A stretch of DNA of 64,000 bases from Thereva unica (GCA_949987705.1 OX465284.1:107987163-108051162), one strand, 5' to 3'; numbered from the stretch's first letter, positions 35,343 to 47,963 are shown. Notes: a model not told the origin generated them from the letters alone. Numbers and translations: made by a program.

Positions 35343-36565
35343 TCAATTCTTCACCTTATATGTAGTCTTCCAAATTTCAAACAAGCAAATCGTGGAATGA
35401 AGTCTATAGAAGATGGCCAAAGGCATTGAAATGTGCGTGATAACAGTCCATGCCCAATGGCCAAAGAACTGCACATGCGTTGGTCTGAAGTCCGCTCGGC
35501 TCTTAATCAACGTATTTATCGCCCACAAAGCGATATTCGAAACCAGCAAGAAAGTAACAATCTCACGTCCTGGCTTATTTCTCCTCTCATGACTGCTTCG
35601 GCATCTCCTCCACCAAGCGTTCAAAATGAAAATAGTTTGGACTGATGTTTGAAACAGACACAAAAATTCATTTGCCAGGCCAAAGTACCCGTCCGTGGCG
35701 GCGTCTAATGAAAAATAGAATCCGACAATGCTGAACATCGTATAGATATAAACTCCACTTTGTGCAACGACCAACAAGTTACAGTCCAGTGATTGCGTGG
35801 TGTAGTAGTCCTTCGAGTATCTCAAGTCACGCATTTGATACATGGCCAGAAAAGTTCCAAATATTGTCGAGCTGAAGAGAATTACTTCAGATATTGTTAT
35901 ACCAAGAATTCCGACATGTTTATACAGCGGATCTCGTGACATTGTAAAGTAAATAATCAACGAAATAATGCACAGCACAACCACCAATATTCCACCAAAC
36001 ATCCCACGATGTGCCCGCGAACAATCCACAGAAAAATGATGTGCTCCTTTATCCATCGTCGACAACTTTCTTGGTCGATGATCCTTTTCACCAACACGCC
36101 GAATTCTTTTCCACATTTCAAACAAAGTCACGGCGCAAATCAACGAATATTCAATGGTGCATGGGAACAGAAATGGTGAAGCATCTTGAACTAAGCTGCC
36201 CATTATGTTGGTTCGACGACAGTCGACAACGATTTCCCAGGCAGTTGCACGTTTTGCCACATGGTGTATAATGGTGCTATTTTCGTTCAATGGACTAAAT
36301 GTGTTGTTGTTGTTGTTGTTGTGGTGGTTGTTGATCATTGGTATAGTGTGGATCATTTCGTGTTTAGTTTCTTCTACTAGAACGTAAAGCCATTCACAAA
36401 GATTTGTTGCGACCATATGCATCAGTCCGAATCTTGCTAAAACTTTGTGATCTGTTAGGCCGATATCTTTTGTGTTGAGAAATATGAATTGCATTTGGAC
36501 GACTGTGAGAATCATTCTAGCGGCTGGATTGAGGACGATTAGAGCGTTTTGACAGCTTTGGTCTT
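35343..36565 (-). CDS. Otopetrin B, last coding exon
   Basis: Encodes membrane segments 4 to 12, starting KDQSCQNALIVLNPAARM after a TTTCCAG acceptor and ending with TGA at 35343-35345. Alignment with otopetrin A is continuous apart from the loop between segments 5 and 6 and the loop between 6 and 7, which are shorter and different. Confidence 0.92.
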
Positions 36566-39500
36566 CTGGAAATGGAAAAAATACATATAGTACAGTCAAA
36601 TTAAGCCGAAAAAAGCGAAATAGCGGAAATGGTCGGGTACAGGCTGAAATTTGGCACAGAGCTTCCTTTTAGGGTTCTTAATAAGGGGTTATAAAGTCTA
36701 CCGATTTTCTACCCCGGGAACCTTTTTTTCTAGGGGGTTTTAGGGTCAAAAAATCTGTTTTTTGCAAATGCATCTGAGACCGTAAGTCCTATCATAAAAA
36801 AATGTTCACAAAGTTTGTAGCTCATACGATTTTCTACAAAAAATGTTATTATACATTTTCCCGTACGTATTGCCATTCATGAGATATCACCGTTTTAAAG
36901 ATTTAAAATATTCATATGAACTCATTCACGACTTGTATAGGTTTTCCGACGTTCAAGTTGGACTACTTTTCTAATTTTTTCAGGGGTCATTCCTGGATGT
37001 ATTTGGAGGAAAAATGTGTTCTAGATAGGGGGCTAACCACTAAGATACAGGGTGTTCGCGAAAAAACAATGTCTTTTTTTGTCATTTATTTAGAGTTGAA
37101 TAACTCCTAGACCAATTATCGTAAACCAATATACTTAGACTCATCTTTTAGGTCAAAGTGTATTCTTTTATTTGATATAAAGATCAGGAACTTGAGTTGC
37201 TCCGTTTAGAAGATATGTAGGTTCAAAGCATGAGCGAAATGTTTAAAAGCCTAATGATATTTTTTATTCAATTTAAAGTATATTTTCTGTTTTTTTTACC
37301 AAATGGTCCAAATTGGAACAATTATACTACTATCTGACATAATTTAGATGTAATTTTGTATTATTGTTCCAATTTGGACCATTTGGTAAAAAAAAACAGA
37401 AAATATACTTTAAATTGAATAAAAAATATCATTAGGCTTTTAAACATTTCGCTCATGCTTTGAACCTACATATCTTCTAAACGGAGCAACTCAAGTTCCT
37501 GATCTTTATATCAAATAAAAGAATACACTTTGACCTAAAAGATGAGTCTAAGTATATTGGTTTACGATAATTGGTCTAGGAGTTATTCAACTCTAAATAA
37601 ATGACAAAAAAAGACATTGTTTTTTCGCGAACACCCTGTATCTTAGTGGTTAGCCCCCTATCTAGAACACATTTTTCCTCCAAATACATCCAGGAATGAC
37701 CCCTGAAAAAATTAGAAAAGTAGTCCAACTTGAACGTCGGAAAACCTATACAAGTCGTGAATGAGTTCATATGAATATTTTAAATCTTTAAAACGGTGAT
37801 ATCTCATGAATGGCAATACGTACGGGAAAATGTATAATAACATTTTTTGTAGAAAATCGTATGAGCTACAAACTTTGTGAACATTTTTTTATGATAGGAC
37901 TTACGGTCTCAGATGCATTTGCAAAAAACAGATTTTTTGACCCTAAAACCCCCTAGAAAGAAAGGTTCCCGGGGTAGAAAATCGGTAGACTTTATAACCC
38001 CTTATTAAGAACCCTAAAAGGAAGCTCCGTGCCAATTTTCAGCCTGTACCCAATCATTTCCGCTATTTTTACTATTTTTCCTGTACTAATACTTTAGTAC
38101 ATGATGTTCTGCTAGATGATATATAAAAAGTAGCTTAAGTAAAATCAGGCTAGTAAAGACACACCCACACTCCAACGAAAAAGAAATAGCTCTTAGAAAG
38201 GTCAGAGCGTGATCCAATCGTTTTTGGTTATCTGAGAATTAACTCGAAAAAGACAGAACTGATACTTTTCACCAATAGAAGAAAACTTCTTGGTTTCAAT
38301 CTTCCTACAAGTAATACGCGATCACTGAGTCCATCTCACCTTGGAGCTTGACATCATAAAGAACGCCAACTTAACGCCGCTGGGTTTCGAACTGTATTCA
38401 CGATTCGTTTCCATTCTTAACGATTTTTGGCGTCGTCTCGATGAATTCTCCATCTGCGCACGGTCTCGCCAGAGAAGTTTAAATGGTAAGCGGTTATCAT
38501 CCATTCGGCGAACTTGTCCAAACCACCGTAGTCGACGTTTATGTATTTCGTCTTCGATCAGTCTCTGTTGTCTAATTGTCTCGTTTCGAAGGCAATCGCG
38601 TAGTGAGACATCGAAATCTACCTCAAGCATCGCATTTGAAAGACCTCGAGTTTGTGGACGTTAGTTCGGCTAGAGAAGTGTGCACGTTTCTGATCCATAT
38701 AGAAGAATCGTAAGGACCACTTTCGGTAAAGGCGTACTTTCGTTTTGATGGAAATATTTCTTTGTGAGCGAGGCGAATGTTACCTGGTCGATGCGATTGT
38801 GAGCGTCGGTCGTCGATGCCACTTTCTTTTCCTCAACCAACGATCCCAAATATTTGAACAACGGGACCTGTTCGATTTGGGTTACATTGAGGTGAACACT
38901 AGCTTTCGATCCGTCTATTGTGAGCACTTGTTCTTTTCTTGCACTTGTTGATTTTTAACCCGAATGGTCCATTGGTTCGGCATCCGTGTCGGTGAAGTCG
39001 GCGAACATTAAGTCGGTTACGAAGTTGTCACCGTATCGAATGCTTTACGTATAATCGCTTCGATCACAACGTTGAAAAGAAATGGCGAAGCGACGTCTCC
39101 TTGTCGGACACCTGTTTGAAACGGAAATTTCTCTGATAAGTCGCTTCGAATAAGAACGCTGCTGCTTGAGCCATCGTACTACGCTTGGAGAAGTTGGATG
39201 ATTTTCAATGGCACGTGTTCGGTTTCCAAAGCTCTCCACAAGCTGTTCCAATCGATGCAATCGAAAGCGGCTTGGAAATCGATCAAAACGACGACAGTTC
39301 ACCATATGATGAGAATTCTTTCTTCCTTTAGCTGACGTAAAACGATCAATGCAACCTCGATGGGGTCGAAATCCCGCTTGTTCTTTCCAATGAACACCTA
39401 TAATGGACCCTTGTCGAAGTCCATTACGGACTGCTCTGCTTTGTTTTCAATCAGGTGCTGGAAAAACTGATCCGAGATTTGGACGTGACTGACCTGACCA

Positions 39501-42500
39501 TCCTACACAAGCCAGCTCAATTACAGGGTTATGTGGACAACATTGACATCATTGGTACAAGATCAAGAGCTGCACAAAATGCTTTCACCAAGATTGAGCG
39601 TGCGGCACAAAAGCTGGGACTGCACATCAATGAACGTAATATCCTCTACATATGATCGTCGTTACGACGCAAAGTATGACGAAAGCTGAAATAAATAGAA
39701 GGCATCTGTCGGTATAAAATATGCTTATTTCCAGACTAGCCGATTGACAGACCGACGGGTAGATAACAGCGTAACAAGGAAATCAATTTAATTTTCGTTC
39801 ACTAACATTCTTCATTCATTACAACTGTCAAAACATAACGGAGAGCAATATCGAGAGAGGTCTAGCCACCGCCTCCGCTAGAAGGATAGCGTAGACCAGG
39901 ACGTCCAGATCTAAGAGATGCCAAACTGGATGATCGGCTGAGAGTTGATAGAACTGAACTGAACTTGAGCTGTTAAAGTAAGTAAGTGTTGGAATTTTAA
40001 ACCAGTCCTAATGTATATTTATTTCATTTTTAGGTTTGCGTCGAGAGTTTTAAACGTAAAGGGCAACAAGGCGTCGAATTGATGAATATGTCCCTATTAG
40101 ATAACAAAAGTAGCAATCTGTGCTCTCTACGATGTTTTAAGACAACGAGAATTGCTTATACACACAGTGGCCGATGAATATGAATTTATTGAGACATCGA
40201 TGAAGCTAGTTGCTCCCAGAAATTGTTTCCGTCCTAATATGCTACAAAGGACAGCAAATTTTTTTGAAATACTTTATTTTTGTATCCTACAGCCTGTGAA
40301 TACTTAACATATAACTAAGATTTATACTTGTCATGAATCTAGAAAGTAAGTTAGGAAATATGGAATTAAACAGCATCCTCCCATCCGCCTCTTGTTAAAC
40401 TCTCACCCACCAATTATAAAATTCATTCTACAAACAAAAACAAAAACCAATACATACTTACTTTTAAGCTCAAAATACTGTCCAAATTCCAATCCAGAAT
40501 AAACCATAGTTCCAATTCCGAAGGCGACCGCCACAATTCTTAAATAGAAGCTTCCATAACGTACGATTGGCTTCTCTAGAAGATTCGGAGCCTTGTCCTC
40601 CTCGCCCCTAAGCCCTGCAACATGGTTTTAGAGTGTAATCTGTTCAATCTAGGTACAAAGCGCCCACCGGCAACAACAACAACAAAAACAACAACACAAC
40701 TACACAAACTACAGACAAAAAAAGGAAGCACAAACAGTCACGATTGTATCCCTTTCAAGAGGATTAAATAAGGTGACTTGCAAGTAAACATGTGAACTTA
40801 CGATAAGAATGCAGCAAGGCAGCAAATTTCATCCTTGTCCTCAGATGTGATAGAAACATGAAAACAACAAAAGTGACGCTTACTAAGTACAAATACAAAT
40901 AAAATCCTTGATAGAAGGATCTCGGCGCCTTTGAGGATAATATATCGGTGACTGGGAATGCTATACCCAAGACGACAACAAATTTGGCATAAAATGCTGA
41001 CAAAACGATGCTTAGATTGTCACTGTTAAAATTACAACAAAAATAGATGAAAAAAAATATATATGGTGTACAGATTAAAGTTACAAGGATGAAAGGATCT
41101 ATCATATGTTTTCATATGTGGGTGTGTAGGTGAGGATATTTATATATTGTATACTTACTCAGCAGCTTTTCGATTCCGTTCACCGATGGTATTGTCGCGT
41201 GCTGCGGCGGACTTTTTGGATCTTTCGGATGCATTCAAGGACGCTCCGCTTCCTAAGCTTCCTATCATCTCGAACAGCAGCTGCCTTTGACAGTATACGT
41301 TTTGTGGGGGTGAAGGACATGGTTCTCGCTCGGCTAGAACTAATGATTCCGACCTGCTTGGCGGGCTGCTGTTAATGACCTGCTCGTGGCGTAATCTGCA
41401 AGGTACGACGTTTCGTGAAGTAATTACACATAATTGTGATCCGGAGCATGTTCGTGGAATTCTAGAAATTAAAATAAAGGCATTTACGTTTTTTTTATAT
41501 TTTAATAATATTGTTAATTTGCCTGAAGGTGTTGGATAAAGTGGTAAAAATAGCATGGAAGGCGAAACATTGGTTTATTTAAATATACAAGAAAGAAAGG
41601 AAGAGCTTCAACTCATGGTATTTTATATGGCAGTACTAAATTCAAAAATAGCACTTTGTACTGCCACCGCGTTATGTCGTTGTCTGATCATGATGGAATG
41701 TCTAGTAGCGAGCTTATCTCGAAGGACGGAATAGGTTTCAAGTTAAAAGAGGAGACTGTCTGGACTGGCTTGAAGTTCGGAAATGCTGACTGGGCAAGTT
41801 TGTTCCACAGTCGATTAGTTCGATTTGTGAACGAATCCCTTGCCTCTATCGTGTGTTGTTTCGGTCGTATAAGTGCAATGATAGCGATAAAGCTTTGTTA
41901 GGGCCTAGGGTCCTACGAAGTCTCAAAATATCGATGTCGAAGCAAATGAAGTCGTCACCAATTAGTTTGACGGGCCTAAGTGAGATTCCCTTGTTTCAAG
42001 ACACATAACACTCCGACGAGATTGTCGCAGCCGGCTGCTATCGACTTTGCGAAATCGAAGCCCGTTACAAAACTTTGCTGTTCTGATTTTTTTATACGTC
42101 CATGGGCTTCATTAAAATTTCTTCATTTTTGTGTGGACTCCTACAACATCCAGGAGTTCAAACGCAAGGTCGATCGCCTACTCCTTCAGTACCCCTCAGG
42201 ACTCTTATTGACCTATTCTGTCCTCTATTCTTTCCCTCGAGCCAAGCTTACTACTACACATTGCATATGACGAGAATGTCGTGACGAACTTATATTGAAG
42301 GAATTGTATTCAAAGAAAGGTGGAATGTAAGTGAGGAATTTGCGTATTATCCCAAGGTAATTAAAGACAGCTCAGTCACTTCAGTGCTGTTCATTGTAAC
42401 GTGCGAGAACGTTTTATGGATTTTGTTGGAGATAGGGCAGCTAACTGTTTTGAAAGCATTGACTTCAACACGATTCTTCAGACCTCCATTGAAAATCAGT

Positions 42501-44363
42501 TTAATGTCTCTGTTAATTTGTTCAAACATATCTTCGCCATCAAAATGACAAGATGTGGTACTATAATCGATTACCTCTGGGGTAGGTCGCTCCATTGTAA
42601 TTCGGACATCCTACGGAGTTCCACAGGGATCTATTCTGAGCCCTGTTTTGTTTTTGTGTGTTAACGCCTTGCAAAAAAATAGTAGCGATCGGGTTTGCGG
42701 ATATAATCAGGTTTGCTGCCATAGAATGATGCCTCGATCAGATAGAAATGATCGCGAACTGATAGAAATGATCTGGGAGATGAAACCGTGGCTGTAAACT
42801 GGAGCTGTGCAAAACGAAAAAAGTCGGCGATGATAAAGGTGAAGGTAGTACAATAAATCATCCAATCACACCCTGTTTTTAGATACTAGCTATTGTTGAT
42901 GATCACATGCTTGAATGGCACAGCGAATACCCACAATTTTTGAAGCCATCGCAACTTGGGCTCTTCAAACCGGATCGTCGCCTCCCAATAGCGTGCATAT
43001 TTAGCTTGGTCCTACACGCCAGTATGGCTGCACTGGGTACGACGTCAAGCTGAAGGAAGTTGAGGGCCATACAGATAGATTCAATGTCCTCCGTGCACGT
43101 TGCACCTACAGAACCTGTTCGCAGGTGACCCCATAGAGACCCAGAATATGTTACAGGGGAGCCAAAACCTGTGCAGCGGTATATAAAATGCTGTGATTCC
43201 ATAGTGAAAAGGCAAAGGGGTGGGATATGTCTTCTATGAGTCGATTGACTCACAGACTTTTTCAAAATATGGATAAAAGGGTTGGGAAGGAGCTTCATGC
43301 AGTTACATCCAATAGCGCTACAGCCCAAATCGAACCTTGGCCTCCTTTAGCGCATTTCTCCAAGTTTGACGGTCTCTTGCAGCATGTCTGCTGTTCCGGA
43401 TCGGATCAATATCATTAGGAAAAGGGCGATACAATTGACCCTTGAGGGACACCGGCCGAGATGCGTGTGGTTTGGATTCGTCTCCATCCAATACCTTAAT
43501 TGAACGGCCAGAAAGAAAACTCTCATCTAGGTGGAGTTTATTCAACCGAACCGGGTGCAAAACTCTATCAAGAAGCGTGGCCAAATATTCGCGACGGCTA
43601 ACAACAGGCAAAATCCTAGGCAACGTATTGAGATCTACGAATAGTATATGAAAAAGAGTGAGCCTGAAGTTCGCTGGAAGCTAGAAGAAACCAAAAGAAA
43701 GAGAGAAAAGCATAGAAGCAAAACTATTTAGCAGCTAGGCGGAAGTTGATCCAGCCCAAAGTCTAGATCCAATATTGCGTCGTATTGCTTGAAAGACCGT
43801 TTCGCGAGAAACTGGTAGACCAAGAGGTATTTAAAATGAGCTCGAGTCCAACACAACTGACAAGAAAGAGCCTGACACTAATTGAGGTAGCCTGCGGTAG
43901 CTTTCCTTATAACGCACGGCAAAATTGATTTGTGGTAATGTTTTAATCAAACAAAATTGTTTTTGTGAAATTGTTGTTTCATTTTTGCGAAAAAACTGAA
44001 TGAAATTTTGCACCAGTCCCAATACTACAACACTTTTTTTTTTTTTTCAATTTTCTAATGTACACTCAGCCCCCAACAATTCCATTTCAAAACAGATAAA
44101 ATAAATACATTCGAAATAGGCGTGAGTTTAAAAACAAAGCAAAAAAACACACCATCGACATTCTTGAAGAAAAGTTTGTCTTCGAACTAACACTAACCAG
44201 AAGTTACTGGAATTCGCGATTATCCACGTTTCAATTCAATCATTTAAAGTGGCCAGTTTTGAAAATAAACGTTGTTTCTCAATGCTATCATCAAATATTA
44301 AAAATCAAAATACCTGTGTGTATCACAAACGTGTTCACCGGTGCCACCGCCCGCACTACCCAT
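35343..44363 (-). CDS. Otopetrin-family proton channel B (five coding exons)
   Basis: Paralogue of otopetrin A. Model (minus strand): 44314-44363, 41159-41461, 40802-41022, 40462-40614, 35343-36565. This sums to 1950 bases, 649 aa plus stop, with GT-AG junctions in phase. Residues 1-118 are hydrophilic. Membrane segments 1-2 lie in exon 3 (LSAFYAKFVVVLGIAFPVTD, FYLYLYLVSVTFVVFMFL), segment 3 in exon 4 and the other nine in exon 5. Signatures shared with A include ARFGLMHMVATNLCEWLYVL, FPCTIEYSLICAV, LDCNLLVVAQSGVYIYTMFS and HISMPLAIFYRLHSTICLFE. The loop between segments 5 and 6 carries a His/Asn run (NNHHNNNNNN) from GTT repeats at about 36300. The intron 36566-40461, absent from A, holds the large hairpin. 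The first exon is inferred; the Met at 41268 is an alternative start (568 aa). Confidence 0.87.
36604..38082. repeat. Giant near-perfect inverted repeat (~720-bp arms) in an otopetrin intron
   Basis: The left arm runs from about 36604 to 37328 and the right arm from about 37358 to 38082. Every landmark pairs at a constant coordinate sum of 74686 (for example 36916 with 37770, 37110 with 37576, 36621 with 38065), so the arms align without indels. I saw only a few mismatches, near the outer ends. The loop is about 30 nt. The same 64-aa frame (starts MNSFTTCIGFPTFK) is read from both arms, which shows their identity but is probably not a gene. Outer bases TACAG (about 36591) and CTGTA (about 38085) could be transposon ends with a TA target. 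Confidence 0.9.
38320..39430 (-). mobile_element. LINE fragment, reverse transcriptase to C-terminus, inverted
   Basis: Minus strand: the F-IDWNSLW-ALE region (39280-39200), IENHPTSPSVVRWLKQQRS, then LFKYLGSLVEEKKVASTTDA and VVLTILLYGSETCTLL (38900-38670), and VSLRDCLRNETIRQQRLIED followed by RRLRWFGQVRRM (38600-38500). Related to the plus-strand copy at 14815-16780, continuing the protein where that copy stops. Frameshifted and dead; it lies in the otopetrin B intron in sense orientation. Confidence 0.75.
39400..39660 (+). mobile_element. Second LINE reverse transcriptase fragment
   Basis: In two frames the plus strand gives a CALFSI-type block and then LEKLIRDLDV, GYVDNIDIIGTRSRAAQNAF and AAQKLGLHINE. 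These match GLRQGD-L--LLFN-VLE, GYADDIDIIG and A-KLGL-INE-KT of RTE/CR1-type LINEs. The catalytic A-D-D reads V-D-N, so it is inactive. It abuts the minus-strand LINE at 38320-39430. Confidence 0.7.
39661..40461. other. Rest of otopetrin B intron, nothing recognised
   Basis: Ordinary AT-rich intron sequence up to the GTAAGTATG donor (minus strand) at 40461. No open frame of note. Confidence 0.4.
41650..42290. mobile_element. Two Jockey/CR1 LINE 3' ends, tail to tail
   Basis: 41650-41940 resembles 21290-21690 (GGAATGTCTAGTAGCGAGCT near the end, GATAAAGCTTTG further in), which is minus-strand LINE. 41960-42290 is the same family on the plus strand, reading SYNIQEFKRKVDRLLLQYP at about 42130-42190 and ending AAGCTTACTACTACACATTG. 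The two 3' ends meet at about 41950. Both are decayed; this is intron of otopetrin B. Confidence 0.6.
42340..42670. mobile_element. Jockey/CR1 LINE fragments on both strands
   Basis: Minus strand 42595-42347 reads FEQINRDIKLIFNGGLKNRV, the block between the active site and thumb. Plus strand 42600-42665 reads SYGVPQGSILSPVLFL. Opposite orientations over 330 bp indicate rearrangement after insertion. Confidence 0.55.
42671..43317. other. Intronic, unrecognised
   Basis: A 141-aa minus-strand frame at 42903-43328 has no motif I recognise and lies between LINE pieces, so it is probably decayed transposon DNA. Confidence 0.3.
43318..43640 (-). mobile_element. Jockey/CR1 LINE fragment
   Basis: Minus strand reads LATLLDRVLHPVRLNKLHLD then ESFLSGRSIKVLDGDESKPH, parallel to ESFLSGRSIKVVLDG in the better copy at 22390-22420. 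Frameshifted remnant in the otopetrin B intron. Confidence 0.65.
44314..44363 (-). other. Inferred first coding exon of otopetrin B
   Basis: Minus strand: ATG at 44361-44363 with an in-frame TAA immediately upstream, 16 codons (MGSAGGGTGEHVCDTH), then AG and a GTATTT donor. It ends two bases into a codon, as the acceptor at 41461 requires. The donor is weak, and another upstream exon could satisfy the phase equally well. Confidence 0.4.
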
Positions 44364-45639
44364 TTACATGAGCGATTAACCAAAGACGACGTCGATGTAA
44401 GACTAAGAATCACGTTCAACAAAAACCCCAGCAAACAAAATGGGGTTATCAGTGAGTCAAGATTAGTATCCACTTATCCAAAATAAAAAGAAAATTTAAT
44501 ATAAAAAAATATCTTTAAGACAACGGACGCCTGGAGGAGCTTCGTCGTCGCTGTCGTATCTCTTTTCGCGGTCTAAATAGAACTAATGGGACGGCGAAGA
44601 GTGAACTGGATACGCTCGATTATCGACGCCGAATGAGTTATAGCCGCCCGGCAAATATTTGCAGGTGTTGCTAATTAAGTTAATTGTTAGTATCACTCAG
44701 GTTCTAGACTGAGAGCACCCTGTTAATACGAGACATTTGCATTAAAGTCAATATTCGATTAAGCGAAATAGGAAAACTTTCAAAATTGTCACGTTTTTTA
44801 AAGATATTTTCGGGAGAACTGATTAGTGTCGAAATGCTCGATTATGGCGATTATGGTGAAGTGAAGTTTGTTTACAGTAGCAACATGTGTAAAGAGTTGT
44901 TTGGCGTTTGGAGATTGGGATGACGTGAATAGTAAATATAAGAGCTAGGAAATTTGGCCAAGGTCAATGGATGTTTATTAGAGAGAGATTCGTGCGGCAT
45001 TTGTTGCTGTAGGGGCAAAGAACTTTCTAGTACATATGAAAGATATTTAATATGGGGAGAAAGTTTGAAACTGTTGGTAGTAAATGCAAACGAACTACGA
45101 TATACTGTTGAGATTTGATGAGATTCTAGATGGTATTTCCACAGAAATCTTACCTCAGTGCCTCACAAAGGAAAATAGACGGACAGGACGAAAGCTTATC
45201 TTACCCCTTTCCCGCTGTTCGAGCTTGGATGCGCCGGCCTCACAGCCCTCGTTGGTCATTCGATGGAAATCGTCTTGTTTAAGTAAGTACGACACTGCAA
45301 GAAGGCCTACCCGTTAGCTCCGATGATTATGTCACAGACGCAGCCGGCTTTAACTGAAATCATGTACTTTGCGAAAGAGAACTCCCGATACAAATATTTT
45401 TATTTTTGTTAGATAAAGGACGACTATAAGTGCTCCGCTTCTTCATAAAACACTGGTGGAGCTGTAGTCTCATCTTAGATTGTCCAGCTGGAATCTAATA
45501 TCTCCTCTTTTAACCAAGTTTCGGTGATCACAAGCACATTGAAAAGAAATGACTTTTCGTCGATAAAAGGATTCATTACTTTACCTCTCGTACCATTGCA
45601 ATTGTGATAAAAAAGCCTAATGGTCTCACGTTCGTTTGG
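44364..45639. other. Upstream of otopetrin B; GC-rich patch at 44515-44660
   Basis: The patch 44515-44660 is GC- and CpG-rich for this window and lies 150-300 bp upstream of the inferred first exon, so it may be 5' UTR or promoter of otopetrin B. It also has a short plus-strand open frame (DNGRLEELRRRCRISFRGL) that I do not recognise. The remainder is AT-rich and shows nothing. Confidence 0.3.
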
Positions 45640-46950
45640 TTTGGGTGATGAGACAAAATGGGGTTAATCATTGGGGTGGATAATATCGATTCATTTCAAA
45701 GCTGCATTACATGTAGTGATCTTACATGAGGAGCGCATGTGGAAACCTCCTTGCCTGCTTGTTGATTTATCTGAGCCTTTTGATGTTGGTGTGATCGCCT
45801 ATCTTTCTCTAATTCCCCTTCCTCTGACTCGCTCAGTCCCGATGGATTTCACTTCCGGTGTGTTGATCCTTTAGAAGTTCTTGAATCTGTACTCTCTATC
45901 ACTTCAAACAGTGTCGACGTTGATGGAACTACCCCACGTTATCTCAAAATTCTGTCTCCCTTAATTGCTGAACCTATCACTCACGTTTTTAACTATTGTA
46001 TCACCGCACCTGAAATCCCTTTTCTCTGAAAAAAAAGCCTTTGTAATTCCATTACCCAAGAAACTGCCTCCATCAGACATAGCGGACTTTCGTCCTATTA
46101 GCATCCTGCCCTTTCTCGCCAAAGGTTTTGAAAAAATTATTTTTATCCAATCATTTTATTCATCTCGCGTAATAATTTTCTCTCTATCAATTTTTCGTAA
46201 ATGGCACAGTTGTGAATCTGCTATGTTAGGGGTTACAACTGATCATAGGGCCGCGATTGATCAGGGTAATCTTGCATTATTGGTTCTATTCGACTTCTCT
46301 AAGACTAGACTTTTGACTCCAAGGTCCATTCGCTCCTGTTTACCAAACTTAATCAAAGTTATCATTTCTCTTCCACTGCTACGCGTCTTTTCTCCTCTCT
46401 TTTCTGATAGATTTCAATGTGTTCGTCACAATGGCATGGCGTCCTCTCTTCTACCTGAGCTTTGGATGTTCCTCAAGGCTCGATTCTAGGTACTCTTCTT
46501 TTTTCACTGTACATCAATGTCTTCCCTCTGACATTGACAGCTGTTCTTTTCATATGTATGCTAATGATCTTCAGCTGTAGAATTCTTTTCCTCCTAGTTA
46601 TGTTGTATCCGGTACTGTTGATATAAATAATTATCTGAAATCAGTGAAATCGCAAGTACTGCTTACCAAGCGGCGTCTGTTATCCTTTGAATATAGTCCA
46701 TATCTATTCATAGGTAATGCGGCTATTCCAGTCGTTGATCGTGTCAAGAGCCTTGGGATATTTATGAACTCTAAGTTTTTCTGTTGCAATCATGACTGCT
46801 TCATGCCGTTTAAGATTTACGGTACCTTGTGTAAACTGTGGCTGTTTGCTAATCTACTATTACCTTCTATCCGTGCGAATGTCCTGGCACTAGCTCTCCT
46901 ACATAAAATATGTTACTCTAACATGATGATTTTTATTTAATCTTTAAAAG
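45640..46950 (+). mobile_element. Decayed Jockey/CR1-like LINE, second family
   Basis: Plus strand, several frames: VDGTTPRYLKILSPLIAEPI and THVFNY at 45910-46000, KKLPPSDIADFRPISILPFL and AKGFEK at 46050-46130, a region parallel to FDFSKAFDTV at about 46285, VPQGSILGTLLFSLYIN at 46465-46530, and VKSLGIFMNSKF at about 46740. The order matches a reverse transcriptase from palm to thumb. Stops and shifts throughout. Confidence 0.75.
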
Positions 46951-47387
46951 AAAGAACTCTTTACCTTTACCACCGAACCGGAAACTTACCACATTCAAAA
47001 GTAGTTGTCGCTTTTAATCACAATATGCACCAAATTCATTTGAATAAATGCTTTAGCTCACTCCTTATTTAGTTTAACTATTTAAACAAGAACTTCATTT
47101 ATATTTCTCATAAATAACATAATTCTTTAAAACACAAACATTTTAAAACTCGTTAACGTTTCCAATCTCTGACAGGAAACATATGACTTCTCGCTGCTGA
47201 TTTTCATTTATACCAAAAAATAATGTATAATTGTAGCCAACTTCACTCCTCTTTCAAAGAAGTCAATCATCGGCATAAAAACTTTTTTGACTGCTTTGTC
47301 AAATAAAATTCAATTGTAGGTAAAAATTCACGTCTCGATCATAATAATTATAATAAAAAAAGTGTCCTTTTAAACAGATAAAAAATA
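46951..47387. other. Roc1a: Upstream region of Roc1a
   Basis: AT-rich intergenic DNA that must contain the Roc1a promoter and 5' UTR, but I cannot place a start site. TAAACAGATAAAAAATAATG precedes the start codon. Confidence 0.3.
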
Positions 47388-47937
<550 letters not shown>

Positions 47938-47963
47938 TACTTCAAATTACATAAAAAACTATT

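Noticed and set aside
36916..37110. A 64-aa frame identical on opposite strands (36916-37110 and 37576-37770)
   Set aside because: The identity follows from the inverted repeat; no family motif, no splice context. Treated as evidence for the hairpin, not as two genes.
42903..43328. 141-aa minus-strand frame
   Set aside because: No known motif, flanked by LINE pieces; regarded as transposon debris.
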